A stretch of 64,000 bases of DNA, taken from the NCBI RefSeq assembly GCF_000328765.2, contig NC_019954.2, forward strand, positions 1,842,516 to 1,906,515, given 5' to 3'. Source of the DNA: Tepidanaerobacter acetatoxydans Re1 (GTDB lineage Bacteria; Bacillota; Thermosediminibacteria; Thermosediminibacterales; Tepidanaerobacteraceae). Position 1 is the stretch's first letter. Each line of letters starts with the position of its first letter. A program made the translations under genes and the position numbers. This document shows, piece by piece, positions 1 through 9,395 of this stretch. The notes under the pieces are model-generated. The model did no database searches. It had not been told where the DNA came from and worked only from the letters and a program-made list of their open reading frames with translations.

Positions 1-1
1 C

Positions 2-364
2 GATGGTGAAGGCGGAAAGTGCAGTATCACTTTTCGATGTGATAAAAGCCTTCTTGTGCTTGTGAGCCAATCCACTATGAGGGAATATATGAAAAATGCA
101 CAGCTTGCGGAAAACATTTTCCTGAATCAGCATTTTCACGGATACGAGGAAACTGTAGGCAGGTCTTGGGAAAATCTGCAGGAGTCCGACAGTAAATATA
201 GTGCACGAGTGCTCCCTTTTAAAAAAGCTTCTACAAAGGGTCAAAAAGCCCAGCTCTTCCCTTGGGAAAACTCTCTTGAGCATAGCGAGGTATTGCTTAG
301 GGAGTATCTTCTGAAACTGCTGATGGAGATAATTGAACTGCAGAGGAATCAGGCCTTAAAATAG
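2..364 (+). CDS. C-terminal part of an unidentified protein, cut by the window edge
   Basis: The reading frame is open from base 2 with no stop until 364, so the true start probably lies left of the window. A GTG at 56 is only an internal possibility and has no ribosome site. The visible 120 residues are hydrophilic, with a charged leucine-rich C-terminal helix (LLREYLLKLLMEIIELQ) and no signal peptide or membrane segment. I do not recognise the family. The frame ends inside a terminator stem, so it is the last gene of its transcription unit, just before the separately controlled clpB. Coding status is supported by the continuous frame and the terminator position; the function is unknown. Confidence 0.55.
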   Translation, partial: DGEGGKCSITFRCDKSLLVLVSQSTMREYMKNAQLAENIFLNQHFHGYEETVGRSWENLQESDSKYSARVLPFKKASTKGQKAQLFPWENSLEHSEVLLREYLLKLLMEIIELQRNQALK

Positions 365-378
365 GGCCTGATTTTTAT
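347..378 (+). terminator. Rho-independent terminator after the first gene
   Basis: The stem AATCAGGCC (347-355) pairs exactly with GGCCTGATT (365-373) across a 9-base loop and runs into TTTATTTT. It overlaps the stop codon of the preceding gene and isolates it from clpB. Confidence 0.85.
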
Positions 379-433
379 TTTCAGGTTTTGTTAAAGCTGT
401 AGGTCTAATAGTCTGAAAATGGGTTTGAAAAAC

Positions 434-463
434 ATTGACTTTCTTTGACCTTTATAGTATTAT
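434..463 (+). promoter_or_regulatory. clpB promoter with CtsR-type operator
   Basis: Heptads ATTGACT (434-440) and TTTGACC (444-450) are separated by three bases. This is the direct heptad repeat layout of CtsR operators (TTTGACC-N3-TTTGACC in this orientation), with two mismatches in the first heptad. The same bases give a -35 TTGACT (435-440), and a -10 TATTAT (458-463) follows after 17 bases, so a bound repressor would cover the -35. CtsR control of clp genes is established in Firmicutes; its use here is inferred from the match and spacing. Confidence 0.75.
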
Positions 464-489
464 AAAATAAGAAAAAAGAGGAAGAAAGG

Positions 490-3081
490 ATGGTGACAGC
501 CTTGGATCTTAATAAATATACTCAAAAATCTCAAGAAGCCATTTTAAATGCTCAAAATCTTGCATTAGAGCATCATCATCAAGAAATGACTTCAAAGCAT
601 TTATTTTACGCTCTTGTATTTCAGAAGGACGGTATTGTACCGCTGATTATAGAAAGGGCGGGAGTCAATGTCAATCAAATTAAATCATTGGCCGAAGACC
701 TGTTAAAACGTATACCTTCTGTTCACGGTTATGATGGGCCATTGTCCATGAATGCAAATCTTGCCAGGGTTTTTATCAGAGCAGAGCGCGAAGCTCAGAA
801 CATGAAGGATGAATTTGTAAGTGTCGAACACCTGCTTCTGGCATTGTTGGAAGAGGGCGACACAGATGTAAGGGATGCCTTGAAAAAGGCAGGTCTGGAT
901 AGGGTAGCCATACTGACAGGCCTAAAACAAGTTCGCGGCAGTCAGCAGGTTAACAGTGAAAATCCCGAAGCTACTTATAATGCTCTTGAAAGATACGGCC
1001 GAGACCTTACCCGCTTGGCTCGCGACGGCAAACTTGACCCGGTTATCGGTAGAGATGATGAGATAAGGCGGGTCATCGAAATTCTGTCAAGGCGAACAAA
1101 AAACAACCCTGTTCTCATAGGTGAAGCCGGTGTGGGAAAAACTGCCATAGTAGAAGGTCTTGCCCGACGCATCGTGGCAGGGGATGTTCCGGAAGGTTTA
1201 AAGAATAAACAGATAATTGCTTTAGATATGGGTTCCCTTATAGCAGGTGCAAAATTTAGAGGAGAATTTGAAGAAAGGCTTAAGGCAGTTCTAAAGGAAG
1301 TGCAGGAGTCCGACGGTCAAATCATACTCTTTATCGATGAGCTTCATACCGTAGTAGGTGCAGGTGCTGCCGAAGGGGCCTTGGATGCAGGGAATATCTT
1401 AAAACCCTTGTTGGCACGTGGAGAGCTAAGAGTTATCGGTGCCACCACTATTGATGAGTACCGCAAATACATCGAAAAAGATGCTGCTCTTGAACGCCGT
1501 TTCCAACCGGTGATGGTCAATCCCCCATCGGTGGAAGATACTATTTCCATCTTAAGAGGTCTTAAAGAAAGATATGAGGTGTTCCACGGTGTCCGAATAA
1601 AGGATAATGCCATAGTAGCATCCGCAACACTTTCAGATAGATATATTACCGATCGTTTCCTGCCGGATAAGGCTATCGACTTAATGGATGAAGCTGCGGC
1701 TCGACTTCGCACTGAAATTGACAGTATGCCAGTTGAGCTTGATGAAATAAAACGTAAAATAATTCAGCTTCAGATTGAGGAAACTGCGTTGAAGAAGGAA
1801 AAGGACGAAGCATCACTTAAGAGGCTTGAAAAGATACAGGAGGAAATGAGTAAACTTCAAGATGAATTTGACAGGCTAAATGTCTTGTGGCAGCAAGAAA
1901 AAGAAGAAATAAGCAGGATTCATAAAATAAAATCCGAAATCGAAAAGGTAAAGCTTGAAATTGAAAAGGCAGAACGTGAATATGACCTTAATAAAGTTGC
2001 AGAACTTAAGTTCGGAAGGCTGAATGAACTTGAAAGACAGTTAAAAGCTGAAGAGGAGGCCATCCGGCAAAGACAGAAAGAAGGCGGACTTTTAAAGGAA
2101 GAGGTCGACGAAGAAGAAATTGCAAGGGTGGTCAGTCAGTGGACAGGTGTTCCCATTGATAAGCTCCTTGAAGGTGAAAAAGAAAAGCTGCTTAACCTAG
2201 AAGATATCCTGCACCGCCGGGTGGTCGGTCAGGATGAAGCGGTTAAGGCCGTTGCAGATGCCATACTGCGTGCAAGAGCCGGTATCAAAGACCCGTCAAG
2301 ACCTATAGGAAGCTTTATATTCCTCGGTCCCACCGGTGTTGGCAAGACTGAACTGGCTAAGGCTTTGGCTGAGGCATTGTTTGACGATGAGAGAAATATT
2401 ATCCGGATAGATATGTCCGAATACATGGAGAAACATGCGGTTTCAAGGCTTATAGGAGCGCCTCCGGGATATGTGGGCTATGAAGAAGGCGGGCAGCTCA
2501 CTGAAGCTGTGCGCACACACCCTTATTCCGTAATACTCTTTGATGAAATTGAAAAGGCTCATAATGACGTGTTTAATGTGCTTCTCCAGATATTAGATGA
2601 CGGTCGGCTTACCGACGGCAAGGGCCGCACCATAAACTTTAAAAACACCGTATTGATTATGACATCGAATATTGGAAGTCAGGAAATCCTTGAATACCAA
2701 TCTTCGAGAGATAAAAACTTTTCGCAAATTAAAGAGAAGGTTTTGAATTTATTAAAACACTACTTTAAACCGGAGTTTTTAAACCGTGTTGATGAGATAA
2801 TAGTATTCCATCCCTTAGAGCCTGAGCATGTGGCAAAAATTGCCGAGCTGCTTTTGAATAATTTTGCTCAAAGGGTAAAGAATACTGCAGGAATTAATTT
2901 GACATGGTCGGAAAAATCCGTAAGGTATTTAGCTGAAAAGGGCTATGATCCGCTGTTTGGAGCCCGGCCGTTGAAGAGATTGATACAGCAAGAAATAGAA
3001 ACACCTCTAAGCCGGAAAATTATTGAAGGAGTAAGGCCCGGAGAAGTGATCAACATCGATGAAATCTTAAAAGTTGATTGA
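490..3081 (+). CDS. clpB: ATP-dependent protein disaggregase ClpB
   Basis: This is an 863-residue Hsp100 chaperone, which with DnaK pulls polypeptides out of aggregates by threading them through a hexameric AAA+ ring. Visible in order are a Clp N-domain (about 1-145); AAA-1 with Walker A GEAGVGKT near 211 and Walker B LFIDELH near 281; a long charged coiled-coil middle domain (about 400-530), which distinguishes ClpB from ClpA and ClpC; and AAA-2 with GPTGVGKT near 612, [10 protein letters not shown] near 680 and sensor-2 GARPLKR near 823. The length is normal for the family. The ATG at 490 follows GAGGAAGAAAGG. The gene is monocistronic, between a CtsR-type promoter and a strong terminator, so heat-stress control is likely. 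Confidence 0.97.
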   Translation: MVTALDLNKYTQKSQEAILNAQNLALEHHHQEMTSKHLFYALVFQKDGIVPLIIERAGVNVNQIKSLAEDLLKRIPSVHGYDGPLSMNANLARVFIRAEREAQNMKDEFVSVEHLLLALLEEGDTDVRDALKKAGLDRVAILTGLKQVRGSQQVNSENPEATYNALERYGRDLTRLARDGKLDPVIGRDDEIRRVIEILSRRTKNNPVLIGEAGVGKTAIVEGLARRIVAGDVPEGLKNKQIIALDMGSLIAGAKFRGEFEERLKAVLKEVQESDGQIILFIDELHTVVGAGAAEGALDAGNILKPLLARGELRVIGATTIDEYRKYIEKDAALERRFQPVMVNPPSVEDTISILRGLKERYEVFHGVRIKDNAIVASATLSDRYITDRFLPDKAIDLMDEAAARLRTEIDSMPVELDEIKRKIIQLQIEETALKKEKDEASLKRLEKIQEEMSKLQDEFDRLNVLWQQEKEEISRIHKIKSEIEKVKLEIEKAEREYDLNKVAELKFGRLNELERQLKAEEEAIRQRQKEGGLLKEEVDEEEIARVVSQWTGVPIDKLLEGEKEKLLNLEDILHRRVVGQDEAVKAVADAILRARAGIKDPSRPIGSFIFLGPTGVGKTELAKALAEALFDDERNIIRIDMSEYMEKHAVSRLIGAPPGYVGYEEGGQLTEAVRTHPYSVILFDEIEKAHNDVFNVLLQILDDGRLTDGKGRTINFKNTVLIMTSNIGSQEILEYQSSRDKNFSQIKEKVLNLLKHYFKPEFLNRVDEIIVFHPLEPEHVAKIAELLLNNFAQRVKNTAGINLTWSEKSVRYLAEKGYDPLFGARPLKRLIQQEIETPLSRKIIEGVRPGEVINIDEILKVD

Positions 3082-3099
3082 GGGTTTATTAAGACAGTA

Positions 3100-3137
3100 A
3101 AGGCAGTTCCTTAGTTTCGGAACTGCCTTTCTTTTTT
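3100..3137 (+). terminator. Terminator between convergent clpB and mgsA
   Basis: The 11-bp stem AAGGCAGTTCC (3100-3110) and GGAACTGCCTT (3119-3129) is followed by TCTTTTTT. It ends clpB on the plus strand. The mgsA stop lies at its right edge on the other strand, so the same hairpin may serve both genes, although the U-tract is clear only for clpB. Confidence 0.88.
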
Positions 3138-3543
3138 ACTGTAAAGTCGGATTTATAACCTTTCTCCAATCCAAGTCTCCCCGCATCAATCCCTTTATAA
3201 GTATCTCCGCTGTTGCGATGTTGGTCGCCAACGGCACATTGTGCACATCACATACTCGAAGGAGAGCATTTATATCAGGTTCATGAGGCTGAGAAGTCAA
3301 CGGGTCCCTCATAAATATTACCATATCTATACCTTCGTCAGCTACCATCCCGCCAATCTGCTGATCACCGCCCAATGGTCCGGATTGGACGCGTTCTATC
3401 TTCAAGTCTGTTGCCTCCATTATTCTTTTGCCTGTGGTGCCTGTTGCGTAAAGCTTGTGAGGTTTTAATATGTCTTCATAAGCAATAGCAAACTCTACCA
3501 TCTTCTCTTTTTTTGCATCATGTGCTATAAGTGCTATATTCAT
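3136..3543 (-). CDS. mgsA: Methylglyoxal synthase
   Basis: Converts dihydroxyacetone phosphate to methylglyoxal and phosphate, a bypass that relieves sugar-phosphate build-up. The 135-residue length and the motifs are typical: an N-terminal [10 protein letters not shown], the ATGTTGKR phosphate loop, and [12 protein letters not shown] containing the catalytic aspartate at about residue 60 (equivalent to Asp71 of the E. coli enzyme). The C-terminal [12 protein letters not shown] is also conserved. It lies 27 bases downstream of the membrane protease-like gene on the same strand and may be cotranscribed with it. Confidence 0.95.
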   Translation of the reverse strand: MNIALIAHDAKKEKMVEFAIAYEDILKPHKLYATGTTGKRIMEATDLKIERVQSGPLGGDQQIGGMVADEGIDMVIFMRDPLTSQPHEPDINALLRVCDVHNVPLATNIATAEILIKGLMRGDLDWRKVINPTLQ

Positions 3544-3570
3544 AGATACAACCCCCGTTTTTAATTTTTG

Positions 3571-4392
3571 CTAAAATCGCCTATGCGTTCTGCGATCTAT
3601 GACACCGTGTTCTACTGATGGTGTAGCTTGTACGGGCTGTGGAAACAGATTCATGAGCTGGTATATCTCGGGCAAAACGTCTGTGCTTACATTAAGGCCC
3701 AGTCCGCGAGCCACATCTACATTTATTGGGAAATCATGTGTCCAAATGCCCTGTGTCAATATCTCTGCTATGTTTTTCTTCTCATCAAAAGAATATCTGT
3801 CCGGAAGCAAATCCAGTATGCCGTTTTTCAGCTGACTTATAGCCTTTTGAGAAATATCCGCCAAAATCAGCGTTTCATCACTGATACTTGCCATCGGCTT
3901 TTGTTTTAGGACATTAACAATCGATGGAGCAGGATACTGGCCTAACTGCGGGTCTACCGGCCCCAGCATGGCATTATCTCCCATCACTATCTCGTCGGCA
4001 GCCAGTGCGATTAGAGTGCCGCCGGACATGGCATAGTGGGGGATAAAAACTCTAACTTTCCCTTTGTGCAGTTTTAGAGCTCTGGCTATTTGAAGTGCTG
4101 CCAATGCTACTCCACCCGGGGTATGCAAGATCATATCTATGGGCATATTAGGGTCAGTCATCTGTATTGCGCGTATAATTTTCTCCGAATCATTGATATC
4201 AATATAGCGCATTACCGGAAAACCCAGTATACTCATGGTCTCTTGCCGATGTATGAGGGTAATTACTCTGGATTTGTTTTTTTCTTCTATTTTGGATATC
4301 AATCTTTGGCGCGACATTTTTAGCATTCCCTGAGTAACTACAGGCTGCAATGCTGAAATCATAAAAAATAACATTAGCATATCAAGAAACAT
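3571..4392 (-). CDS. SDH_sah-family (ClpP-fold) membrane serine protease-like protein
   Basis: A 273-residue protein with one N-terminal membrane helix (MFLDMLMLFFMISALQP) and a cytoplasmic ClpP/crotonase-like domain of the serine dehydrogenase proteinase family (PF01972 type). Key motifs are HTPGG for the oxyanion-type loop and YAMSGGTLIALAADEI, with the probable nucleophile serine near residue 123. MLGPVDPQLG follows, as usual in this family. The start at 4392 is preceded by AAAGGGG; an ATG at 4416 with AGGA would add eight residues and cannot be excluded. The physiological substrate of these proteins is not established, so a role in membrane protein turnover is only inferred. Confidence 0.85.
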   Translation of the reverse strand: MFLDMLMLFFMISALQPVVTQGMLKMSRQRLISKIEEKNKSRVITLIHRQETMSILGFPVMRYIDINDSEKIIRAIQMTDPNMPIDMILHTPGGVALAALQIARALKLHKGKVRVFIPHYAMSGGTLIALAADEIVMGDNAMLGPVDPQLGQYPAPSIVNVLKQKPMASISDETLILADISQKAISQLKNGILDLLPDRYSFDEKKNIAEILTQGIWTHDFPINVDVARGLGLNVSTDVLPEIYQLMNLFPQPVQATPSVEHGVIDRRTHRRF

Positions 4393-4462
4393 TCTTACAC
4401 AGCCCCTTTCTTGCATATTCTTTCCTACATTATATCAGATAACCAGTTTTTGGGCAAAGCAA

Positions 4463-4482
4463 ATGACAGCATCTGCTGTCAT
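4463..4482. repeat. Short perfect inverted repeat beside a longer palindrome
   Basis: ATGACAGCA and TGCTGTCAT flank a TC loop. It sits nine bases before the 44-base palindrome, between two minus-strand genes. No T-run follows on either strand, so it is not an obvious terminator. Confidence 0.6.
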
Positions 4483-4490
4483 AAGGCCAA

Positions 4491-4534
4491 AGGGACGGTT
4501 CCAAAATATTCATGAATATTTTAGAACCGTCCCT
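4491..4534. repeat. 44-base palindrome with GGGACGGTTC arms, terminator or dispersed repeat
   Basis: The arms AGGGACGGTTC (4491-4501) and GAACCGTCCCT (4524-4534) enclose AAAATATTCA/TGAATATTTT; only one pair (4502/4523) does not match. It lies just past the end of the efflux operon on the minus strand and could terminate it, although only three Ts follow there. GGGACGGTTC-type palindromes recur between genes in many clostridial genomes as I recall, so a mobile repeat is equally possible. Only one copy is visible here. Confidence 0.75.
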
Positions 4535-4540
4535 AATTAT

Positions 4541-5722
4541 TCATTCGTATCGCAATGCTTCGATAGGTTTTAGGCTGCTGGCTTTGTTGGCGGGATATAT
4601 TCCGAAGAATACTCCGACCAGCATGGAAAAACCAAAGGCGATGGCTGTCACTGAGTAGGTGGTTTTCGCATTTATTCCAATTAACTGGGCTATGCCCCTG
4701 CTTAGCAAAAATCCCGTGATGATGCCTACGATTCCGCCGATGCCGCTGATTACCAGCGACTCTATTAGAAACTGGCTCATTATATCCCGCTTTCTTGCGC
4801 CAAGGGCTTTTCTGATACCTATTTCCCTTGTGCGCTCAGTTACAGACACCAGCATGATATTCATAATTCCGATTCCGCCGACCAGAAGTGAGATAGCCGC
4901 AATGCCGCCCAACATCATGGTAAGTGTTCCCGTGGTCTGGTTTATTGTATCAAGCATCTCCGTCTGGTCAAGAATTCTATAGCTTTGAAAATCGCTGTCG
5001 GAGCTTGTCTTAAACATGCGGGAAAGCTTGGAGGATATCTCTTCGGTTGCCTGGCTTACTGTATCCTTGGATGCGGCTTGGATATATAGTACTCTTACGC
5101 CTCTGCTCTGTAAAAGCCTTTCGGCTACGGTTATCGGAATGTATATCTCTTCATCGTTGGATCCCATCATGGAGCTGGAAGATTCAAGAATGCCGACTAC
5201 TTTAAAAATCTGGCCTCCTATTTTTACTTCCTGTCCGATAGGATTTACTAACCCGAAAAGGTCTTCCGCTATTTGTGAACCCAGAATCGCTACTTTTTGG
5301 CGCATGTTAACATCGGCCGGTGTTATAAATCTGCCCTGTGACAATTTGTAGTTTCTTACAGTCAGAAAGTCGGCATTTGTCCCTTGAATCTGAACACTGC
5401 TGTTTTTGTTGGCGTGTTTTACCGTAGCATTTCCGGTAACTACCGGAGCCACTCCGCTGATGTAAGGACTTTCTGCAAATTCCATGGCGTCTTTATAGCT
5501 TAGGGTGGTGTTTGCTCCTCTGCCCATTATATTTACGGTAAGCAGGTTTGAACCTAAGCTTTGGATTTGTTCGGTTACCTGCGAAGTGGCTCCCTGACCT
5601 ATGGAAACAAGGGCAATAACCGATGTTACTCCTATAATTATGCCGAGCATGGTTAAAAACGACCGCAGTTTATTATCTAAAATGCCTCTTAGGGCTATTT
5701 TTATGGTCTGGAGTGTATCCAT
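4541..5722 (-). CDS. MacB-type ABC transporter permease (FtsX family)
   Basis: This 393-residue permease has one N-terminal membrane helix (LGIIIGVTSVIALVSIG), an extracytoplasmic MacB-PCD domain of about 200 residues and three C-terminal helices with the FtsX motif (GIMNIMLVSVTERTREIGIRKALGA). It is the transmembrane half of an exporter for peptides or lipophilic compounds. The start codon abuts the stop of the ATPase gene (TAA-ATG), and the adaptor gene lies upstream, giving a three-gene MacA/ATPase/MacB operon. Unlike Proteobacterial MacB, the ATPase is a separate protein, as is usual in Firmicutes. The substrate is not predictable. Confidence 0.92.
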   Translation of the reverse strand: MDTLQTIKIALRGILDNKLRSFLTMLGIIIGVTSVIALVSIGQGATSQVTEQIQSLGSNLLTVNIMGRGANTTLSYKDAMEFAESPYISGVAPVVTGNATVKHANKNSSVQIQGTNADFLTVRNYKLSQGRFITPADVNMRQKVAILGSQIAEDLFGLVNPIGQEVKIGGQIFKVVGILESSSSMMGSNDEEIYIPITVAERLLQSRGVRVLYIQAASKDTVSQATEEISSKLSRMFKTSSDSDFQSYRILDQTEMLDTINQTTGTLTMMLGGIAAISLLVGGIGIMNIMLVSVTERTREIGIRKALGARKRDIMSQFLIESLVISGIGGIVGIITGFLLSRGIAQLIGINAKTTYSVTAIAFGFSMLVGVFFGIYPANKASSLKPIEALRYE

Positions 5723-6406
5723 TTATCCGACCACCTTTACATCATTTACTATTTTGCCGTCTTGAATGTGGACATTTCTTTCGGCTTGATTTGCTACACT
5801 TATATCATGTGTTATAAGGATGATAGTTTTTCCGCTTAAATGCAATTCTTTTAATATCTCCATGATTTCGCGGCCGGATTTTGTGTCAAGGTTTCCTGTA
5901 GGCTCATCCGCCAATATAATCGGCGGGTCCGTAGACAGTGCTCTAGCTATGGCAACTCTCTGCTGCTGACCTCCGGAAAGTTCGGATGGTTTATGGTGTA
6001 TCCTATTGCCCAATCCTACTGCATTTAGCATTTCAACGGCACGATCTCTTCTGGCCGGGCCTTTTTTCCCCGCATAGGTAAGCGGCAGTTCCACATTTTC
6101 CACTGCATCAAGCTTGGGAAGCAGGTTGAAACTCTGGAATACAAATCCTATATGCCGGTTGCGTATGACTGCAAGCTGATCATCGTTTAGCTTGGATATA
6201 TCTTTATCTTCAAATATATATGTACCATCGCTCGGCGTATCAAGGCATCCTAAAATATTCATCATTGTTGATTTTCCTGAGCCGGAGGGACCTACAATTG
6301 CCACGAATTCTCCGTTTTCGATTTGCAGTGTCACGCCGTCAAGTGCATGCACGGCTGTGTCGCCTCTTTTATATATTTTGTAGATGTTTTCTAAGCTTAT
6401 CAGCAT
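5723..6406 (-). CDS. MacB/LolD-type ABC transporter ATP-binding protein
   Basis: A 227-residue ATPase that energises the adjacent permease. Walker A GPSGSGKST is at 39-47, signature LSGGQQQRV begins near 143, Walker B IILADEP is near 163 and the switch histidine is at about 200. The ATG at 6406 follows GGAGGTAATCAT; the longer frame starting at 6490 has no ribosome site and would overlap the adaptor gene. Only four bases separate it from the upstream adaptor stop, so translational coupling is likely. Confidence 0.95.
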   Translation of the reverse strand: MLISLENIYKIYKRGDTAVHALDGVTLQIENGEFVAIVGPSGSGKSTMMNILGCLDTPSDGTYIFEDKDISKLNDDQLAVIRNRHIGFVFQSFNLLPKLDAVENVELPLTYAGKKGPARRDRAVEMLNAVGLGNRIHHKPSELSGGQQQRVAIARALSTDPPIILADEPTGNLDTKSGREIMEILKELHLSGKTIILITHDISVANQAERNVHIQDGKIVNDVKVVG

Positions 6407-6410
6407 ATGA

Positions 6411-8048
6411 TTACCTCCGATTATCCATTCCACTGCCACCTGACGGCATTGGTCCCATAGGTGCCATCTGGCCTGCAGGTTGATTGCCAAATCTGGTGCT
6501 GTTGCTGCTGCTGCTTGTAGAATTGGACAGCAAAACTCTGTCTCCCTGTTTTACGCCGCTTACAATCTCAACATATTCATCATTGCTGATGCCGGTTTCA
6601 ACTTCCACCATGTCGCTCGAAGACGTTTCACCTCCATTTGAGGCAAGCATAACATAGCTCTTGTTGTTTCGATATTGTATCGCAGTTATAGGCAGTATAA
6701 GGACATCTTGTTTGCTGGCTACAACCATCTCCACATCAACGGTCATACCCGCTTTAAGTTCGTCAACTTTATCTGTGGTTATTGTAACATCGAAGGTTGA
6801 AACATTGTTCTGACTTTGACCCTGCTCTGCAATTTTTTCTACCTGCCCCTCAAATACCTGATCCGGTACGGCCTCTGCCGTTATTTTAACAGGCATGCCA
6901 ATCTCAACATTGTTAATATCAAGTTCATCCACAGGCAATACTACCTGCATTTTTGCATAGTTTACAATAACCGCTGCAGGGTCGCTGCTGGAACTGCTGC
7001 TTGTGGACGGGCGTATCAGATCGCCTTCTCGAACGTTTTGTTCTATGATTGTTCCGTCTATGGGAGAATATACCAGAAGATTTTCTAATTGTGAAATCTT
7101 GGATTTAAGGTCAAGTTCAGCCTGCTGTAAAGTTAACTGCTGTTTTTCTATATCCCTATTTATATCTTCTAAGTCCAGCGAAAATAGCTTCTGACCTTTT
7201 TTGACTACTTCACCTTCTTCAGCATATATCTCTTTAACCTTCGAGGATATTTCCGACTTTACATCCACTGCTTCTTCCGGCTCAATCAGGGCCTGCTCAA
7301 TACCCAATTCTTTACCGCTGTCGGTAATAACATGCACTTGAACCGCCGTATCCTTTTCCTCAACATAATAGTTGCTGTTCATTGTAACGGTCACATAGTA
7401 GTAAATGCTGCCGGTAGATGTAAGTGTGCCTACTGTGTCGGTTTTTGTTACTTCGCCTTCTACGGTATATATGGGATCTAAAAACATAACTTCGGCTTTT
7501 TGCCCCTGCTTTATATTTTTTATCTGTGACGAAATAAAGGGCACTTTAACCTGACATTTGTTTTGATCTTGTATGGTCGCAAGCACGCTGTTGGCATTTA
7601 CCGAATCACCAACCTTTACATCAACAGATTTTACGACGCCGTCTTCAGGAGCATATATTACGGCTTTTTGTTTTTGTTCATTTATCTCTTGCAGGTTAAT
7701 CTGCTGTTGTATCAGGGAAAGTTGAGATTTTTCAAGACTTATTGAAAGGTCTTCATCCTCTAATTCAAAGAGCAGATCACCTTTTTTAACAACATCTCCT
7801 TCTTCAAAGTATACTTTTTTTACGGTGCCGTCTACTTTCAGATTAATGGTTTCCTGCTCCATGGGTAAAAGCGTGCCCGAGCCTTTTAAAACCACTTCTA
7901 AATCTCCTTTTGTAACTTGGGCTGATGATACTTGCTGTGCCGCTGTTTTTCGCATTGAACTGTTTTTTCGTTTCCAAAAATACCCGGTAAAAATCACTGC
8001 AATAATTAAAACACCTATTACTGCTATCTTTATAACTTTTTTTGACAA
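6411..8048 (-). CDS. HlyD/MacA-type efflux adaptor with two biotinyl-lipoyl units
   Basis: A membrane-anchored adaptor for the downstream ATPase and permease. An N-terminal signal anchor (IAVIGVLIIAVIFTGYFW) precedes a lipoyl/hairpin unit (GTVKKVYFEEGDVVKKGDLL ... YAPEDGVVKSVDVKVGDSV) and then a second, recognisably related one (SKVKEIYAEEGEVVKKGQKL ... YSPIDGTIIEQNVREGDLI), a beta-barrel region and a serine-rich, Met/Gly/Pro-rich tail. At 545 residues it is longer than single-unit MacA proteins (around 370-400), which fits an internal duplication. The TTG start at 8048 is eight bases after GGGAGG. It is the first gene of the efflux operon. Confidence 0.9.
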   Translation of the reverse strand: MSKKVIKIAVIGVLIIAVIFTGYFWKRKNSSMRKTAAQQVSSAQVTKGDLEVVLKGSGTLLPMEQETINLKVDGTVKKVYFEEGDVVKKGDLLFELEDEDLSISLEKSQLSLIQQQINLQEINEQKQKAVIYAPEDGVVKSVDVKVGDSVNANSVLATIQDQNKCQVKVPFISSQIKNIKQGQKAEVMFLDPIYTVEGEVTKTDTVGTLTSTGSIYYYVTVTMNSNYYVEEKDTAVQVHVITDSGKELGIEQALIEPEEAVDVKSEISSKVKEIYAEEGEVVKKGQKLFSLDLEDINRDIEKQQLTLQQAELDLKSKISQLENLLVYSPIDGTIIEQNVREGDLIRPSTSSSSSSDPAAVIVNYAKMQVVLPVDELDINNVEIGMPVKITAEAVPDQVFEGQVEKIAEQGQSQNNVSTFDVTITTDKVDELKAGMTVDVEMVVASKQDVLILPITAIQYRNNKSYVMLASNGGETSSSDMVEVETGISNDEYVEIVSGVKQGDRVLLSNSTSSSSNSTRFGNQPAGQMAPMGPMPSGGSGMDNRR

Positions 8049-8207
8049 ACGTTCTTCCTCCCTTAAGGTGACAAGTAGTAGCTCCTTTGTCCCCTTTCTT
8101 TAAAGTAACTCAAATTAATTTTAGTTTATCCTTTAAAAGCGGATAAATTGTGATGGAAATATGGGATTTTGTGGTGAACGAGAAAAACGTTCCCGCTACC
8201 CCTCTAA

Positions 8208-9395
8208 TTAACTCTCTAAGCTTTTTACCAGCATGGTAGCAAAGCTTCCGGGCGGGAGGATAAATCTTATCTTAAGTTTTAGATATCCGGGATATATATC
8301 ATCTTTTGCAAAAGATTGCAGGATATCTGATGAATCAAGTGGAACCGTCCTTAAAAATTTGGGGATGGTGATGGCGGGGCGGGGGAAGGTTTTGAAGAAG
8401 GATTTTCGGATTTTGGTAAGGTTGAAGTCGGATGGTTTTAGGTTCCGCTCGGAGAGGACTTCCAGGACAGCGTCGATAGCTTTGGGATCTCCGAAGATTT
8501 TGTAGGATACGGTTGGGATGTTGAGCTGCTTTAATGTATTTAAAGTATTTTCTTCAAGGGTTTCATAGAAATAGTAGTTCATAATCCTTCCTTTTATTTT
8601 GATGGGGTTTGTTATATATTGAAGGAGTATGCGCTCTAAGCTTTGATTCCACAAAAAGCTTTGATATGCAGAAAAATGCATTGAAAGTTCTTCTTTGGGG
8701 ATGGCATTGATGGCTTTTACTAATTGATATTTACTTTCTCCTTTGGCAAGAATCTTTACAATGTCTTTTTCTGCCGCTGTGCGGCATAGGGGGAGTATTG
8801 CCTGCCAGTCTCCCCACTGTTTTTCTATTGCCCTTTTTCTTTCCTTCTCTTTGCCTCTGTCTTCCGGGTATATGCTGGTTAAGTAAAGTTTTAAGGCTCC
8901 CTTGTAATGTTTCCTTATAATCCTTTCCGCTAAAAACTCTTCGGGATTTATTACACTGCCGAAGCGCTGATCATCAAAGTAGTTTGGAAAGCCGCAGCGG
9001 GCAACTTCATTTAAGCGCTTTGCTACTGATGTTTTTTGTGCTGTTGGTATTTTCCTAAGTGTCAATTCAAAGTAATTTCCTTTTAATATCGCGGGAGATA
9101 CATAATCATCCGCAAAACCTATAAAGGTAAGCTTGATTTTGGGCATATTGAAAGAAAGGTCATACTCCCTGGGCACGGAGATATATTGATATGTAAGGGC
9201 ATGCCGGTCTTTTCGGCCTCCATATCCTATCCGTGCCATGGGCATCTTATTTTGCCGGGCAATGGCCAAAAGTGCATCCATGGTATTCCAATGGCGTTTT
9301 TCCAGAAGGTATATGCGGTATGCACCATCATCCTTGATTTCTAAATCTATCAGTTCCTTTACGATAAAGTCCTCAGTTGTTGCTTTTATTTTCAA
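8208..9395 (-). CDS. truD: tRNA pseudouridine(13) synthase TruD family
   Basis: Converts uridine 13 of certain tRNAs to pseudouridine. The family signature GYGGRKDRHALTYQYIS (about 57-73) holds the catalytic aspartate at 63 in KDR. NYFDDQRFGS and the TRUD insertion domain follow; 395 residues is slightly longer than E. coli TruD. The start is TTG at 9395, after AGAGGATGATGTAA, inside the last 23 bases of the upstream ATPase gene, so the two genes are probably translationally coupled. TruD is less widespread in Firmicutes than the other pseudouridine synthases. Confidence 0.92.
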   Translation of the reverse strand: MKIKATTEDFIVKELIDLEIKDDGAYRIYLLEKRHWNTMDALLAIARQNKMPMARIGYGGRKDRHALTYQYISVPREYDLSFNMPKIKLTFIGFADDYVSPAILKGNYFELTLRKIPTAQKTSVAKRLNEVARCGFPNYFDDQRFGSVINPEEFLAERIIRKHYKGALKLYLTSIYPEDRGKEKERKRAIEKQWGDWQAILPLCRTAAEKDIVKILAKGESKYQLVKAINAIPKEELSMHFSAYQSFLWNQSLERILLQYITNPIKIKGRIMNYYFYETLEENTLNTLKQLNIPTVSYKIFGDPKAIDAVLEVLSERNLKPSDFNLTKIRKSFFKTFPRPAITIPKFLRTVPLDSSDILQSFAKDDIYPGYLKLKIRFILPPGSFATMLVKSLES

